Of a stretch of 64,000 nt of DNA, positions 37,360 to 45,965 are shown piece by piece. The stretch's first letter is position 1, and each line of letters opens with the position of its first letter. The position numbers and the translations under genes are program-made. A model generated the notes under the pieces. It made no database searches, was not told where the DNA came from, and saw nothing but the letters and a program-made list of their open reading frames with translations. Source of the DNA: Sphingobium sufflavum (GTDB lineage Bacteria; Pseudomonadota; Alphaproteobacteria; Sphingomonadales; Sphingomonadaceae); contig NZ_JAJSSH010000011.1 of the NCBI RefSeq assembly GCF_021403115.1, forward strand, positions 62,001 to 126,000, given 5' to 3'.

Positions 37360-38193
37360 TTATTGCTCGTCGATAATCCGGTTGGTGAGGGTGCCGATGG
37401 CGCCGATGTCCACCTCCACCTTGTCCCCCGCCTTCATGTAGAGCGGCGGAGTTCGCTTATCGCCCACGCCGCCGGGGGTGCCGGTGGCGATGACGTCGCC
37501 CGGCGCCAATGGTGTGAAGGCGGAGATATATTCGATGACGAAGGCCAGATCCCAGATCATGTCCGCGATCGGCTGGTCCTGCACCACCACGCCGTTCAGG
37601 CGGGCCTGGACATGGATGGCGCCCAGATCGGCAATCTCGTCCGGCGTCACCAGCGCGGGGCCGAAGCCGCCGGTGCCCACGAAGGTCTTGCCCGGCGTGA
37701 ACTGGATATTGTGACGCTGCCAGTCGCGGATCGACCCGTCGTTGAACGCGGCATAGCCCGCGATGTGGGACAGGGCGTCGGCCCGCGAAACCTTGTGGCA
37801 GGGCTTGCCGATGACGATGGCCAGTTCGCCCTCATAGTCGAACCGATCGCTGACGGCGGGTTTCACCATCGGCTGGCCATCCGCGACGAGACTGTCGGCG
37901 TAACGGGTGAAGATGGCAGGATATTCTTTCTGCTCGCGCCCCGTTTCCTTGACATGATCGGCATAGTTGAGGCCGACGCACAGGATCTTGGCCGGGTCGG
38001 GAATGACGGGCAGCAACACGATGTCGGCGGCGGCGAAGGCGGCCCCGTCCGGCAGTGTCGCCAGGCTGCCGTCGGTCAGCGCCGCCTTAAGGCTTTGTGG
38101 GCCGGCGGGGCTGGCCAGTTCCACGATCCGCGCCCCGTCGAGGCGGCCGAAGCTGGGGGTGCCGTCGGGGCGGCGGAAGCTGACGTAACGCAT
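37360..38193 (-). CDS. Fumarylacetoacetate-hydrolase-family protein
   Basis: A 277-residue FAH-fold enzyme. KILCVGLNYADHVKETG, DYEGELAIVIGKPCHKVS with the metal Glu residues, and GYAAFNDGSIRDWQ with the Asp are typical, and VIATGTPGGVG closes the site. Members hydrolyse C-C bonds of acylpyruvates or hydrate/decarboxylate meta-cleavage products (HpaG, MhpD-type relatives). The start ATG 38193 overlaps the VOC-dioxygenase stop by one base (TGATG), so it probably acts on that enzyme's ring-cleavage product. Confidence 0.9.
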   Translation of the reverse strand: MRYVSFRRPDGTPSFGRLDGARIVELASPAGPQSLKAALTDGSLATLPDGAAFAAADIVLLPVIPDPAKILCVGLNYADHVKETGREQKEYPAIFTRYADSLVADGQPMVKPAVSDRFDYEGELAIVIGKPCHKVSRADALSHIAGYAAFNDGSIRDWQRHNIQFTPGKTFVGTGGFGPALVTPDEIADLGAIHVQARLNGVVVQDQPIADMIWDLAFVIEYISAFTPLAPGDVIATGTPGGVGDKRTPPLYMKAGDKVEVDIGAIGTLTNRIIDEQ

Positions 38194-39101
38194 CAGTGAT
38201 TATCCTCGGTCAGGGCGTCGAGCGGCTGGGGCTGCCAGTCGCGGCGGTGGCGGAATTTCTGTTCGGCTTCGCGCAGGGCAGCATTGTCCTTGTCGGACAG
38301 GCCCCACTGGTCGATGCGGCCGGCCGGCCAGGTCCAGTCCTCCGGCGCGCCGACCCGATAATCCTCCGCCACCTTCTCCACCGCCGTCGAAAATTCGATG
38401 ACGGGGCCGAAGGGGGCGATGAAATAGGCGAAGACATTGGCGCCGGGACCATGGCGGCCCGGACCCCATGCAGGGGCCATGCCCTGATCGCGCAGGCGGC
38501 CGATGCCGCGCATCACGGCGTCCATGTCCGCCATCTCGAACGCGATATGGTTGAGGCTGGCGAAGCCCGCGCGGGCGAAGGCGGTGCTGTGGTGGCTGTC
38601 GTTGCAGCGCACGAACACCATCGCCTTTGTCCGGTCGGACACGCGAAATCCCAGCGCGTCCTCCGCCAGATGGCCGGTCGCCTCCGCATCGGCGGCGTTG
38701 AACACGACATGGGTCAGCTTGACCGGCAGGTCGGGACCGGCGATCGGCGCGACCTCGCCCGCATCCATAAGGAAGCGCAGCAGTTCGCCCTCCGCCAGTT
38801 CGACGATGATGCCATGGCCGGCGCCGGGATCGGTCGATGTGACGGGCGCGGCGACAAGGCCCGCCGCCGTCACGCTGCGCCGAAGCTGGTCCAGACGCTG
38901 CGCGGTGCAGGTGAAGGTGGTGGAGCGGACATAGGGTTCCGCCGATTCCTCCAGAGCGACCAGATAGGGAAAGCTGCCCGACCCGCGCAGATAATGGATG
39001 TCCCCCTCCACCGCGGCGGGGGCCATGCCCCAGATGTCGGTGAGAAAGGCCGCCGCCTCCGCAGCGTTGGGCAGGGCAAGTTCGATGCTGCGCAATTTCA
39101 T
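38193..39101 (-). CDS. VOC-family (type I) extradiol ring-cleavage dioxygenase
   Basis: A 302-residue two-module VOC protein. LTHVVFNAAD, LNHIAFEMADMD and FGPVIEFST provide the His, His, Glu iron triad of type I extradiol dioxygenases. GHGIIVELAEGELLRF and similar stretches support the two betaalphabetabetabeta modules. It is placed between the FAD hydroxylase and the FAH-family gene with ATGA overlaps, a usual meta-cleavage order. The substrate, a catecholic aromatic (for example an 8-hydroxylated flavonoid or a phenylpropanoid), is inferred from the gene set. A Met 17 codons upstream is not used. Confidence 0.87.
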   Translation of the reverse strand: MKLRSIELALPNAAEAAAFLTDIWGMAPAAVEGDIHYLRGSGSFPYLVALEESAEPYVRSTTFTCTAQRLDQLRRSVTAAGLVAAPVTSTDPGAGHGIIVELAEGELLRFLMDAGEVAPIAGPDLPVKLTHVVFNAADAEATGHLAEDALGFRVSDRTKAMVFVRCNDSHHSTAFARAGFASLNHIAFEMADMDAVMRGIGRLRDQGMAPAWGPGRHGPGANVFAYFIAPFGPVIEFSTAVEKVAEDYRVGAPEDWTWPAGRIDQWGLSDKDNAALREAEQKFRHRRDWQPQPLDALTEDNH

Positions 39102-39529
39102 GCGTTCACTCCATGGGAAAGACCGGCGGCGGCGATGCCGGCCACGGCGCACGCTTCGTCATAATCGCCGGTGTCTCCGCTGATGCCGACCGCGCCGATC
39201 ACCGCGCCGCCCGCATCGCGGATCAGGACGCCGCCGGGGGAAAAGGCGATGCGACCGCCGGTGACGGCGACGACGCTCTGGAAAAAAGTCGGGTTCTTTT
39301 CGGCACGGGCGGCGATGACCCGGCTGTCCGCGCCCAGGCCGAGCGCACCGGTCGCCTTTGCCTGCGCAATGTCGAAGCGGAACAGGCTGGCCCCATCTTC
39401 CCGCGCGAAGGCGACGGGGTGCGCGCCGGCATCGAGGATGACGATAGCGAGCGGTTGCGCTTCATGGGCGCGGGCATGGACGAGCGCCGCGTCGAGGATG
39501 GTTTGGGCGTGTGACAGGAGGAGGGTCAT
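39098..39529 (-). CDS. GlcG/HbpS-family protein
   Basis: A 143-residue protein with the GlcG/HbpS fold: HAQTILDAALVHARAHEAQP, VILDAGAHPVAFAREDGASLF, ARAEKNPTFFQSV and IAFSPGGVLIRDAGGAVIGAVGISGD are characteristic. HbpS members bind haem or degrade it; others are small proteins in glycolate or aromatic clusters, and some are thought to handle cofactors or pathway intermediates. It overlaps FMO and VOC genes by 4 nt on each side (ATGA). An exact role in the pathway is not established. Confidence 0.82.
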   Translation of the reverse strand: MTLLLSHAQTILDAALVHARAHEAQPLAIVILDAGAHPVAFAREDGASLFRFDIAQAKATGALGLGADSRVIAARAEKNPTFFQSVVAVTGGRIAFSPGGVLIRDAGGAVIGAVGISGDTGDYDEACAVAGIAAAGLSHGVNA

Positions 39530-41034
39530 GCCGCGACCTCCCGGTGGGTGTCGGCAATCAGGGCGTCCCGGCAGGCGATGAGGTCCGCCCCCTCCCCGGT
39601 GCCGAACACATAATGATCCGGGCGGACGAGGACGGCATCGGCGCCCCGTGCATCCAGCCATGCCGCGATCGCGCCGTCGTCGGCCAACGTGTCGAGCGGG
39701 ACGGTGATGACGTCTGCGTCTGTCTCCACCGGACGGCGGGTGAACAGTCGCCAGCCTGCGCCGGTCACATCGTCGAGCAGCCGGTCACCGACGCGCGGCT
39801 GGATGAAGCGTTCGCCCGCCCCGGCCGTGCCCCGCGCGACGATGCCGGTGGCGATGGCGGGGATCAGGTCAGCGGCGGTGCCCTGCGGCACGGCCTGCGC
39901 CTGCGCCCGCATCCGGCTGTCGCGGGCGGCGGCGGCGGCGGGATCGAGCAGGCAGATATAGCGGCCGGCCTCCACGGCGGAGGAGATGACGGCGCGGACA
40001 TGGGGGTCGCGTTCCGGCTGATAGGTGGCGAGAAGCGCTTCGGGCGCCGTGCCCCGCGTCACCCTCTCCAGCTTCCACGCCAGATTGGCGACATCGCGCA
40101 GGCCGTGGCACATGCCCTGCCCGAAGAAGGGCGGCGTCTGGTGCGCGGCGTCCCCGGCCAGGAAGACGCGGCCCCGCTGCCACTGGCGCGCGATCAGGCC
40201 GTGAAAGCGATAGGTGGCGGCGCGCAGGATGCGGTGCGGCACGCCGTCCAGATAGGGCGCGACGAGGGTGGCGACCACATTGGGGGCCATCATCGCCTGA
40301 TCGTCCTCACCGGGCAGCAGCATGAACTCCCAGCGGCGATGATTGCCGCGCCCCGGTACGACGGTCGTGGGGCGGGCGGGGTCGCAGACCATGACGGACA
40401 GGGTCTGGAGATTGGCGGCCGCAGGGACGCCGGACAGGTCGGGGAAGCGGACGGGGCCGTCCACCTCCGCATCGACCACCAGCCAGGGTTCCTCGAAATC
40501 CAGGTCGTCCAGCGCGATGTCCAGCGCCTTGCGCACCGCGCTGCGCGCACCGTCGCAGGCGATGACATGGCGGGCGCGGACGGTATCGGTCCCGGCCACT
40601 CCGGACAGGTGGAGGGTCACGCCCTCCCCATCCTGCGTCAGGCCCGCAAAGGCGGTGCCGAGGCGCAGTTCGACATGGGGATAGACGCCGAGGGCGTCGC
40701 GCAGATGCGCCTCCAGTTCCGGCTGGTAGAAGAAATAATCGTTGGACCAGCTGAACGGGCGGGCGCGGCCGACCGTGCCCATGTAGCGGATGACGCCATG
40801 GTCCGCGCCGACGTGCAGATGCCCCTCCGTATCGCGCATGTCCCCGGCGACCCGGTCGATGACACCCGCCGACTGGAACAGGCGCATCATCTCATGGTCC
40901 AGATGCACCGCGCGCGGCAGGGGATAGGGCCGCGCCTCCTGCTCGACCACCAGGACCGAGAGGCCGGACTTTCCCAGAAGATTGGCCGCAAAGGCCCCCA
41001 CCGGCCCGCAGCCGATGATCGCAACGTCGAACAT
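39526..41034 (-). CDS. FAD-dependent aromatic hydroxylase (MhpA/PheA-like)
   Basis: A 502-residue class A flavoprotein monooxygenase. FDVAIIGCGPVGAFAANLLG is the FAD-binding motif, ARHVIACDGARSAVRK the DG motif, and VFLAGDAAHQTPPFFGQGMCHGLRD the second FAD motif of the MhpA/PheA group. A C-terminal thioredoxin-like domain follows (about residues 400-500). It probably ortho-hydroxylates a phenolic substrate so the VOC dioxygenase can cut the ring. ATG 41034 is chosen; a GTG two codons earlier (41040) is possible. FdeE of Herbaspirillum, which hydroxylates naringenin, is a functional analogy from memory only. Confidence 0.88.
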   Translation of the reverse strand: MFDVAIIGCGPVGAFAANLLGKSGLSVLVVEQEARPYPLPRAVHLDHEMMRLFQSAGVIDRVAGDMRDTEGHLHVGADHGVIRYMGTVGRARPFSWSNDYFFYQPELEAHLRDALGVYPHVELRLGTAFAGLTQDGEGVTLHLSGVAGTDTVRARHVIACDGARSAVRKALDIALDDLDFEEPWLVVDAEVDGPVRFPDLSGVPAAANLQTLSVMVCDPARPTTVVPGRGNHRRWEFMLLPGEDDQAMMAPNVVATLVAPYLDGVPHRILRAATYRFHGLIARQWQRGRVFLAGDAAHQTPPFFGQGMCHGLRDVANLAWKLERVTRGTAPEALLATYQPERDPHVRAVISSAVEAGRYICLLDPAAAAARDSRMRAQAQAVPQGTAADLIPAIATGIVARGTAGAGERFIQPRVGDRLLDDVTGAGWRLFTRRPVETDADVITVPLDTLADDGAIAAWLDARGADAVLVRPDHYVFGTGEGADLIACRDALIADTHREVAA

Positions 41035-41050
41035 GAGCACGTCTTTCCGG

Positions 41051-42292
41051 TCAGGCGGCCACGGATTGCGGTGTCGGCGCCTTGTGCATCCGCCCGCCTT
41101 GCATAATCATGGTGATAGTGTCGGGGTTCTGGAGGATCGTGACGTCCCGCGTGGGATCACCGTCGATCAGCAGCAGGTCGGCGATATAACCTTCGCGCAC
41201 CAGCCCCAGTTCATCGCCCTGCCCCATCAACTGCCCGCCCAGCATGGTCGCGGCGCTGAGCGCCTCCGCCGGAGTGAAGCCGAAATGGGTGACGAAATGC
41301 TCCAGATCGCGGGCGTTTCGGCCATGGGGGTTGAAGGGAAAGCCATAGTCGCCACCGATCAGCACGCGCACGCCGCGCCGCCGCAGTTCCGGCACCAGTT
41401 TCCCCTCCAGCTCCATGCGCTGCGCCGCGCTCGCCTTCATCGCGCCCATGTCGATATGGGGCGGCGGCGTGGCCTCCAGCGCGGCGATGGAGACGCCGGG
41501 GCCGGGGGCGTAGAAAATCCGGTCCCGCTGCGCGACCATGGCGTCAATGGCGGCCGCGTCCGCGAAGGAACAATGATAGAGGATGCGGACGCCCGCTTCG
41601 AGCGCGAGGTCGATAGCGCGGGGCGTGTAGGCATGGGCGGCGATCCACAGGCCCGCATCCTTTGCCGCCTCGCCCGCCGCCTGCATCTCCGCATCGGTGT
41701 ACAGGATGTCCTGCGCCGATCCGGGCTTCAGCGCATCCTCACCGGAGATGACCAGCTTGACTGACTTGACGCCTTCAGCGGCGCAATAGGCGATGAAGGC
41801 GCGCATGGCCTCCGGGCCGCGACCGTTGAAGACGTCTCCCGTCTCGACACCCTCCTCTCCCTCCGGGCTGCGTTCCAGCGTGGAAGGGATGAGGCGTGGG
41901 CCGGGCGTTTCGCCCGCGGCCAGCGCACGGGCGAGATCCGTCTCGATACCGTCGCCGAGCGCGCCCGCCGAATAGAGGCTGGTGAAGCCATGGTCGAGAA
42001 GCACCCGCGCGTTGCGCCAGGCGGCGACCTTCAGCTCCTCCGGCGGGAGGATGAACTGATGATAGATTTTCTCGACCGACGAACCCCAGGTGAGATGGGT
42101 GTGGGCGTCGACCATGCCGGGCATCAGCGTGCCGCCCTGTCCGTCGATCCGCTCGTCGGCGGCGATGGCCGCGATGGCGAACTCGTCATGCAGCACGGCA
42201 GCGATCCGGCTGCCCTCGACGAGCACCGCGCCCGCGACAGGGGCGGCGCCGGTGCCGTCGAATATCGCGATGTTATGGATCAGCTTTCGCAC
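41051..42292 (-). CDS. Amidohydrolase (imidazolonepropionase-like)
   Basis: A 413-residue amidohydrolase of the imidazolonepropionase-related subgroup. MVDAHTHLTWG supplies HxH, VKLVISGEDAL the putative carboxylated Lys, WIAAHAYTPRA and ILYHCSF the other His residues, and LIGGDYGFPF the Asp. ELGLVREGYIADLLLIDGDP is the C-terminal beta-sandwich. It is the first gene after LysR in the operon and 16 bp before the FAD hydroxylase. It could cleave an amide or C-C/lactone bond of a late pathway product; the substrate is unknown. Confidence 0.86.
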   Translation of the reverse strand: MRKLIHNIAIFDGTGAAPVAGAVLVEGSRIAAVLHDEFAIAAIAADERIDGQGGTLMPGMVDAHTHLTWGSSVEKIYHQFILPPEELKVAAWRNARVLLDHGFTSLYSAGALGDGIETDLARALAAGETPGPRLIPSTLERSPEGEEGVETGDVFNGRGPEAMRAFIAYCAAEGVKSVKLVISGEDALKPGSAQDILYTDAEMQAAGEAAKDAGLWIAAHAYTPRAIDLALEAGVRILYHCSFADAAAIDAMVAQRDRIFYAPGPGVSIAALEATPPPHIDMGAMKASAAQRMELEGKLVPELRRRGVRVLIGGDYGFPFNPHGRNARDLEHFVTHFGFTPAEALSAATMLGGQLMGQGDELGLVREGYIADLLLIDGDPTRDVTILQNPDTITMIMQGGRMHKAPTPQSVAA

Positions 42293-42374
42293 GCGCCTCT
42301 CCCAAAGGCTGTAGTTTGTGCGTCAGCTTATGCGCTCGTTTCGGACCCAAGAAAAATAATCATTTTTGGCAACG

Positions 42375-43271
42375 TCATAGGCTGGGGCTATGCTTGAGGA
42401 TATCGATCAGCGCCTCGCCCAGCCGGGACTGGCGTGCGCCGACCAGCCTGCGGATGCCGATGCTGCGCTGGAAACCGGCCTCCTTGATGGCGATGGCGCG
42501 CAGCACGCCAATGGACAGTTCGGCGGAGGCGACCTGCATCGGCAGGATGGTGACGCGACCGCTGCCCCGCACGATGGCCTTTGTGGTCAGCAGGGAGTCG
42601 CAACGGATCGCGTCCTGCGGCACGGAAACGTCGGCGGACATGAACAGGGCGTCGATCTGGCGGCGGAAGGCGCCGCGCGCCTCCGGCAAGACCCAGCGCA
42701 TGGTCATCATGTCGCGGAGCGAAATTTCATTGGGCAGATGGTCGTTGCGGCGACCGACGATCAGGGCGAAAGGATCGCGCGAGAACGTCATCTCCTCAAT
42801 CCCCTCCGGCGGCTGTTCTATGCCGGTGGTGACGAAGGCCAGTTCGATCTCCCCCTGATGCAGCATCGCGGTGAGGTCATGATCGGGACGCTCGACCGCG
42901 TGGAGGGTGAAGCGGCCCACCTTCTCCTCCAGCACACGAACGGCTGCGGGCAACAGGCTGACCAGCGCGCCAGGGGTGCCGCCGACGCGCAACGGGCCGA
43001 CCACGCCGGTGCTGGCGAGGCGCATCTCCTCCTCCGCATCGCGCAGCAGGCTGTCGATGGCCTCCGCCCGGCGCAGCAGCACCTGCCCCTCCGGCGTCAG
43101 GACGATGCCGGTGCGCGATCGTTCGAAGAGGCTGGTGGCCAGCGTGCCCTCCAACTGGGCGATGGCGTTGGAGACGGACGGCTGGGAGATATTGAGCAAG
43201 CGCGCGCCGCCGCTGATCGTGCCGGCGCGGCAGACGGCGAGAAAGACTTTGAGCGACCGGGGATCAATCAT
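42375..43271 (-). CDS. LysR-type regulator of the glycoside/aromatic operon
   Basis: A 298-residue LTTR. The HTH begins MIDPRSLKVFLAVCRAGTISGGARLLNISQPSVSNAIAQLEG (residues 1-42), with the usual SxPSVSxAIxxLE helix. The substrate-binding domain runs from about 90 to 290 (RVGGTPGALVSLLP, VTILPMQVASAELSIGV). It is the first gene of the minus-strand run, reading the same way as the others, 82 bp upstream of the amidohydrolase, and it is probably an activator responsive to an aromatic ligand. Confidence 0.9.
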   Translation of the reverse strand: MIDPRSLKVFLAVCRAGTISGGARLLNISQPSVSNAIAQLEGTLATSLFERSRTGIVLTPEGQVLLRRAEAIDSLLRDAEEEMRLASTGVVGPLRVGGTPGALVSLLPAAVRVLEEKVGRFTLHAVERPDHDLTAMLHQGEIELAFVTTGIEQPPEGIEEMTFSRDPFALIVGRRNDHLPNEISLRDMMTMRWVLPEARGAFRRQIDALFMSADVSVPQDAIRCDSLLTTKAIVRGSGRVTILPMQVASAELSIGVLRAIAIKEAGFQRSIGIRRLVGARQSRLGEALIDILKHSPSL

Positions 43272-43604
43272 CGAAAACCCCTGTGGCGGGCGGACCTGTC
43301 CCCCTCCATCGGGGCTGCGGCGCGGGATCGCAAGATTTTTGAGCGGCGGAGCGTCGTGCCGATCGTGCCGTGGAGGTGGTGCCTTATGTCCGGGAGGCAG
43401 GCGGATGTTTCGTCATGGAGCACGGCAGGCCCCATCAAGCATCGTCTTTTCAAAATGTTAGGCCCATCACTCCGCTGCAATAGCCTGTCCATGACGCAGA
43501 CCTGTTCGACACATGCGGCTGGCGGCTGGCGATGTGACCCGACTTATGACGCGGACCGAACGGGGCAGGACTGGCCGCCCTGCCCCGTTCAGGCCGTAAC
43601 CTGC
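43272..43604. other. Intergenic region with hairpin, no gene seen
   Basis: The 333-bp stretch between the LysR gene and the fusion dehydrogenase has no frame with a credible ribosome site. It probably contains the promoter of the LysR-led operon close to 43272. Its only clear structure is the hairpin at 43558-43590. Confidence 0.55.
43558..43590 (-). terminator. Strong hairpin after the dehydrogenase-SnoaL gene
   Basis: GAACGGGGCAGG (43558-43569) pairs perfectly with CCTGCCCCGTTC (43579-43590) around a 9-nt loop. It starts 15 bp past the stop codon of the minus-strand fusion gene. No U-run follows, so it may be a terminator with Rho help or a 3'-end-stabilising hairpin. Confidence 0.6.
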
Positions 43605-44792
43605 CTATCCGCGGGCATAGACTCCCAGCGACCGGATACGCCCGGCGTCGTCGAACCGATAATGGTTGGTGGTATGCCGCTCGCTCCCGTCGGGAAGCTG
43701 GGCGACGATCTCCACCGCAATGCCCTCCGCCCCGGCAAAGCGCGCGCCAGGATTGGGAAAGGGCGAGCCCGCCGCAAAGACGCTGAGGTGGACCGCGCGA
43801 ATATCCTCCTTGCCGTTGAAGCTCTTGCCGTTGGGCAGGGTGAAGCGGGCGTCCTCGGCATAAAGAGCCATCAGCGCGTCAATATCCTTGCGCCGCACGG
43901 CGTCGAAATAGCCATCCACGGTTTTGTGCGGATCGACCGGCGTCGCGCCGCCCTCCGCCTCCGTGGCGGCGCGGCGGATGCGGGCCAGCATCAGGTCGCA
44001 GGACGCGATCAGGCCGGACAGGGCCAGCGTCTCCTGAACGGGCAGGTGGCGGCAATGATCGACATCCTTCTGCAACAGGTCGTGCAGCCCGGAGAAGCTG
44101 CCCGTCGCCCCCGTTCCCGTGCGGGGCTGCACCATGCGCGGCCCGACACCCAGCGCATAGCTTTGCGCGGAGCCGGCCATGAAGGCGTCGACAAGCGGCT
44201 GCCGGTCGAAGCCCAGGTCCACGCCAACGTCGATGATCGCCGCCGACATGCCATAATTGGCGATGGAGATGAGGTTGTTGAGCAGCTTACCCTCCTGCCC
44301 GCGACCGACGGGGCCGAGATGCGACAGCTTGTGGCTGATCGCCTCCAGCCAGGGACGCGCGCGGTCGAGATCGTCGTCCTCGGCGCCCACGAACAGCGAC
44401 AGCTTGCCCTCGATCGCGGCAGGCCCGCCGCCGGACACGCCGACATCCACGAAGCCGACGCCATAGCCCTTTGCCCGCGCCGCCAGATCCTGCGCCAGCG
44501 CCGGGGAGACGGTGGAATGGAGGATGACGGTGCCGCCGTCGCCCAGCGCCTCGAACAGTCGGCCATCCCCGGCGAGGCGCTCCAACTGCTCGTCGGTGCG
44601 GACGCAAATGCCAAGCATGTCGGATTGTCGGGCGGTCGCGATCGGGTCGCTCTCCCGGCGTGTTCCGGCCTCGTCGAACGCCGCCAGCATCTCCCCGGAA
44701 ATGTCGCAGCCGATCACGTCGAAGCCGGACCGCGCCAGCCGACGCGCGATGGGGGCGCCCATGCTGCCCAGCCCGATGAACCCAATCGCCAT
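43605..44792 (-). CDS. Beta-hydroxyacid dehydrogenase fused to a SnoaL-like domain
   Basis: A 395-residue two-domain protein. Residues about 1-285 form a 3-hydroxyisobutyrate dehydrogenase-type oxidoreductase: IGFIGLGSMGAPIARRLARSG (NAD binding), VDVGVSGGGPAAIEGKLSLF (substrate motif) and GRGQEGKLLNNLI with the catalytic Lys. Residues about 290-395 (DPHKTVDGYFDAVRRKDIDAL, LYAEDARFTLPNGKSFNGKED, ... NHYRFDDAGRIRSLGVY) form a SnoaL/NTF2-like cone fold. These folds normally exist as separate proteins, so the fusion is unusual. It is divergent from a GntR regulator, which probably controls it. Possible role: oxidation of a hydroxy acid and isomerisation or hydration of the product; not known. Confidence 0.83.
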   Translation of the reverse strand: MAIGFIGLGSMGAPIARRLARSGFDVIGCDISGEMLAAFDEAGTRRESDPIATARQSDMLGICVRTDEQLERLAGDGRLFEALGDGGTVILHSTVSPALAQDLAARAKGYGVGFVDVGVSGGGPAAIEGKLSLFVGAEDDDLDRARPWLEAISHKLSHLGPVGRGQEGKLLNNLISIANYGMSAAIIDVGVDLGFDRQPLVDAFMAGSAQSYALGVGPRMVQPRTGTGATGSFSGLHDLLQKDVDHCRHLPVQETLALSGLIASCDLMLARIRRAATEAEGGATPVDPHKTVDGYFDAVRRKDIDALMALYAEDARFTLPNGKSFNGKEDIRAVHLSVFAAGSPFPNPGARFAGAEGIAVEIVAQLPDGSERHTTNHYRFDDAGRIRSLGVYARG

Positions 44793-44927
44793 AGTCGTTT
44801 CCTCCGCCCGTGACCGTTCGGCGCTGAGCGCGCGCTTCGCTTTCTGCCACGATGGATGGCTTCATAGAGTATATTTTATGGAGAAATCAATTCGTAAATC
44901 AGGCGATTTTGACTGTGAAATGCCTCA

Positions 44928-44941
44928 AATATAGCTATATT
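44928..44941. promoter_or_regulatory. AT palindrome, candidate operator of the GntR regulator
   Basis: AATATAGCTATATT is a perfect 14-bp palindrome 32 bp upstream of the GntR start (44974), in a locally AT-rich divergent region (44830-44973) with a GAGCGAAAGGAAAG ribosome site. It is a good operator candidate for the regulator that divides the two genes. Confidence 0.5.
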
Positions 44942-44973
44942 AAGAAAATTGATCGGAGCGAAAGGAAAGTGGC

Positions 44974-45672
44974 ATGGCCGGAAAGGCATCGAAGGACGGT
45001 CTGGTCGCGCTGGCGGCGGCACGGATGAAGGACATCATCCTCACCCATGAACCCGGCGCGCCACTCGGCTCCCTTCCCGACATCGCAAAGGCGATGAACG
45101 TCGGGGTGGCGACCGTCCGCCAGGCCGCACGGCTGCTGGAGCATGAGGGGTTCCTCAAAGTGCGCCGGGGTAATGGCGGCGGCTTTTTCGCCGCGCGTCC
45201 CGATGCGATGGCGGTGGGCCGCGCCGTCGCCGGCTTCCTCGACGTCGCCCGGTCGCATGAGCGTGAGGCGATCGAGATCATGACCCTTCTCGACTGCGAC
45301 CTGATGGCCGCGGCGGCGCAGGCGAGCGACGAAGGGCTGCGCGCCCGGTTGCGGGAACATGCGGAGCAGATCGACGCCTGCGACAGGCCGGAGCAACGGG
45401 CCGCCTTCGTGCAGGAGATGCACAACATCATCTTCAGGATGGTCGACCGGCCGCTGATGGAGATGATGGCCCGGATGTCGATGGAACATTACACCACCCG
45501 CACCGGATTTCCCATCTATGACGGGACCGAGGGGGCTGCACGCTGGAAGCAGGAGCGGCATGCGATCATCTATGCGATCCTGCGGCGCGACCCCGACCTC
45601 GCCCGGTTCGAGGCGCAGCGACGGCGCGACTATGTGCTTCGGAGCATGGCCGACGCCGGATCGGTAAGCTGA
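44974..45672 (+). CDS. GntR/FadR-type regulator
   Basis: A 232-residue GntR-superfamily regulator. The N-terminal HTH has PDIAKAMNVGVATVRQAARLLEHEGFLKVRRGNGGGFF (residues about 32-70). The C-terminal region is helical (about 80-225), FCD-like, with EREAIEIMTLLDCDLM and MHNIIFRMVDRP. ATG 44974 follows GAAAGGAAAGTGGC. It diverges from the dehydrogenase-SnoaL gene by 181 bp, with an AT-rich palindrome between. Confidence 0.85.
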   Translation: MAGKASKDGLVALAAARMKDIILTHEPGAPLGSLPDIAKAMNVGVATVRQAARLLEHEGFLKVRRGNGGGFFAARPDAMAVGRAVAGFLDVARSHEREAIEIMTLLDCDLMAAAAQASDEGLRARLREHAEQIDACDRPEQRAAFVQEMHNIIFRMVDRPLMEMMARMSMEHYTTRTGFPIYDGTEGAARWKQERHAIIYAILRRDPDLARFEAQRRRDYVLRSMADAGSVS

Positions 45673-45683
45673 AGGCGCGGCCC

Positions 45684-45965
45684 TCATCGGGTCGGGTGAG
45701 GGAGCGGCCTGCATTGCGCCCAGCGATCCGAAACCCTGACCGTTTTCCACAGGCCCGCACCGACCAGCGCCAGCGCCAACCCTCCACTGATACTGACAAA
45801 CAGCAGGGCGGCCAGCAGCAACTGGGGGAGGGTCGCATCCACTGCCCGGTTCGCCATGACCAGCCGGTGGAGCAGCCCGGACTCCATCCATGCCGACCCC
45901 AGCATAGCCAGCCCGGCGATCCGCAGTCCGATTTTTGCAGCGGGCTTTTCATGCCACCGGCTCAT
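45684..45965 (-). CDS. Small two-span membrane protein
   Basis: A 93-residue protein with two hydrophobic spans (RIAGLAMLGSAWMESGLL, about 15-32, and LPQLLLAALLFVSISGGLAL, about 46-66) and basic ends. The start at 45965 has GAGGTG nearby. No family was recognised. It lies convergent to the GntR gene, 11 bp from its stop. Its expression is uncertain but composition and ribosome site fit a coding frame. The 208 bp on its other side, to kdpE, show nothing notable. Confidence 0.5.
   Translation of the reverse strand: MSRWHEKPAAKIGLRIAGLAMLGSAWMESGLLHRLVMANRAVDATLPQLLLAALLFVSISGGLALALVGAGLWKTVRVSDRWAQCRPLPHPTR

Noticed and set aside
34954..38199. Very long plus-strand frame opposite the TonB receptor and FAH genes
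   Set aside because: It spans two unrelated minus-strand genes and the gap between them, and has no recognisable motif; typical antisense frame of GC-rich DNA.
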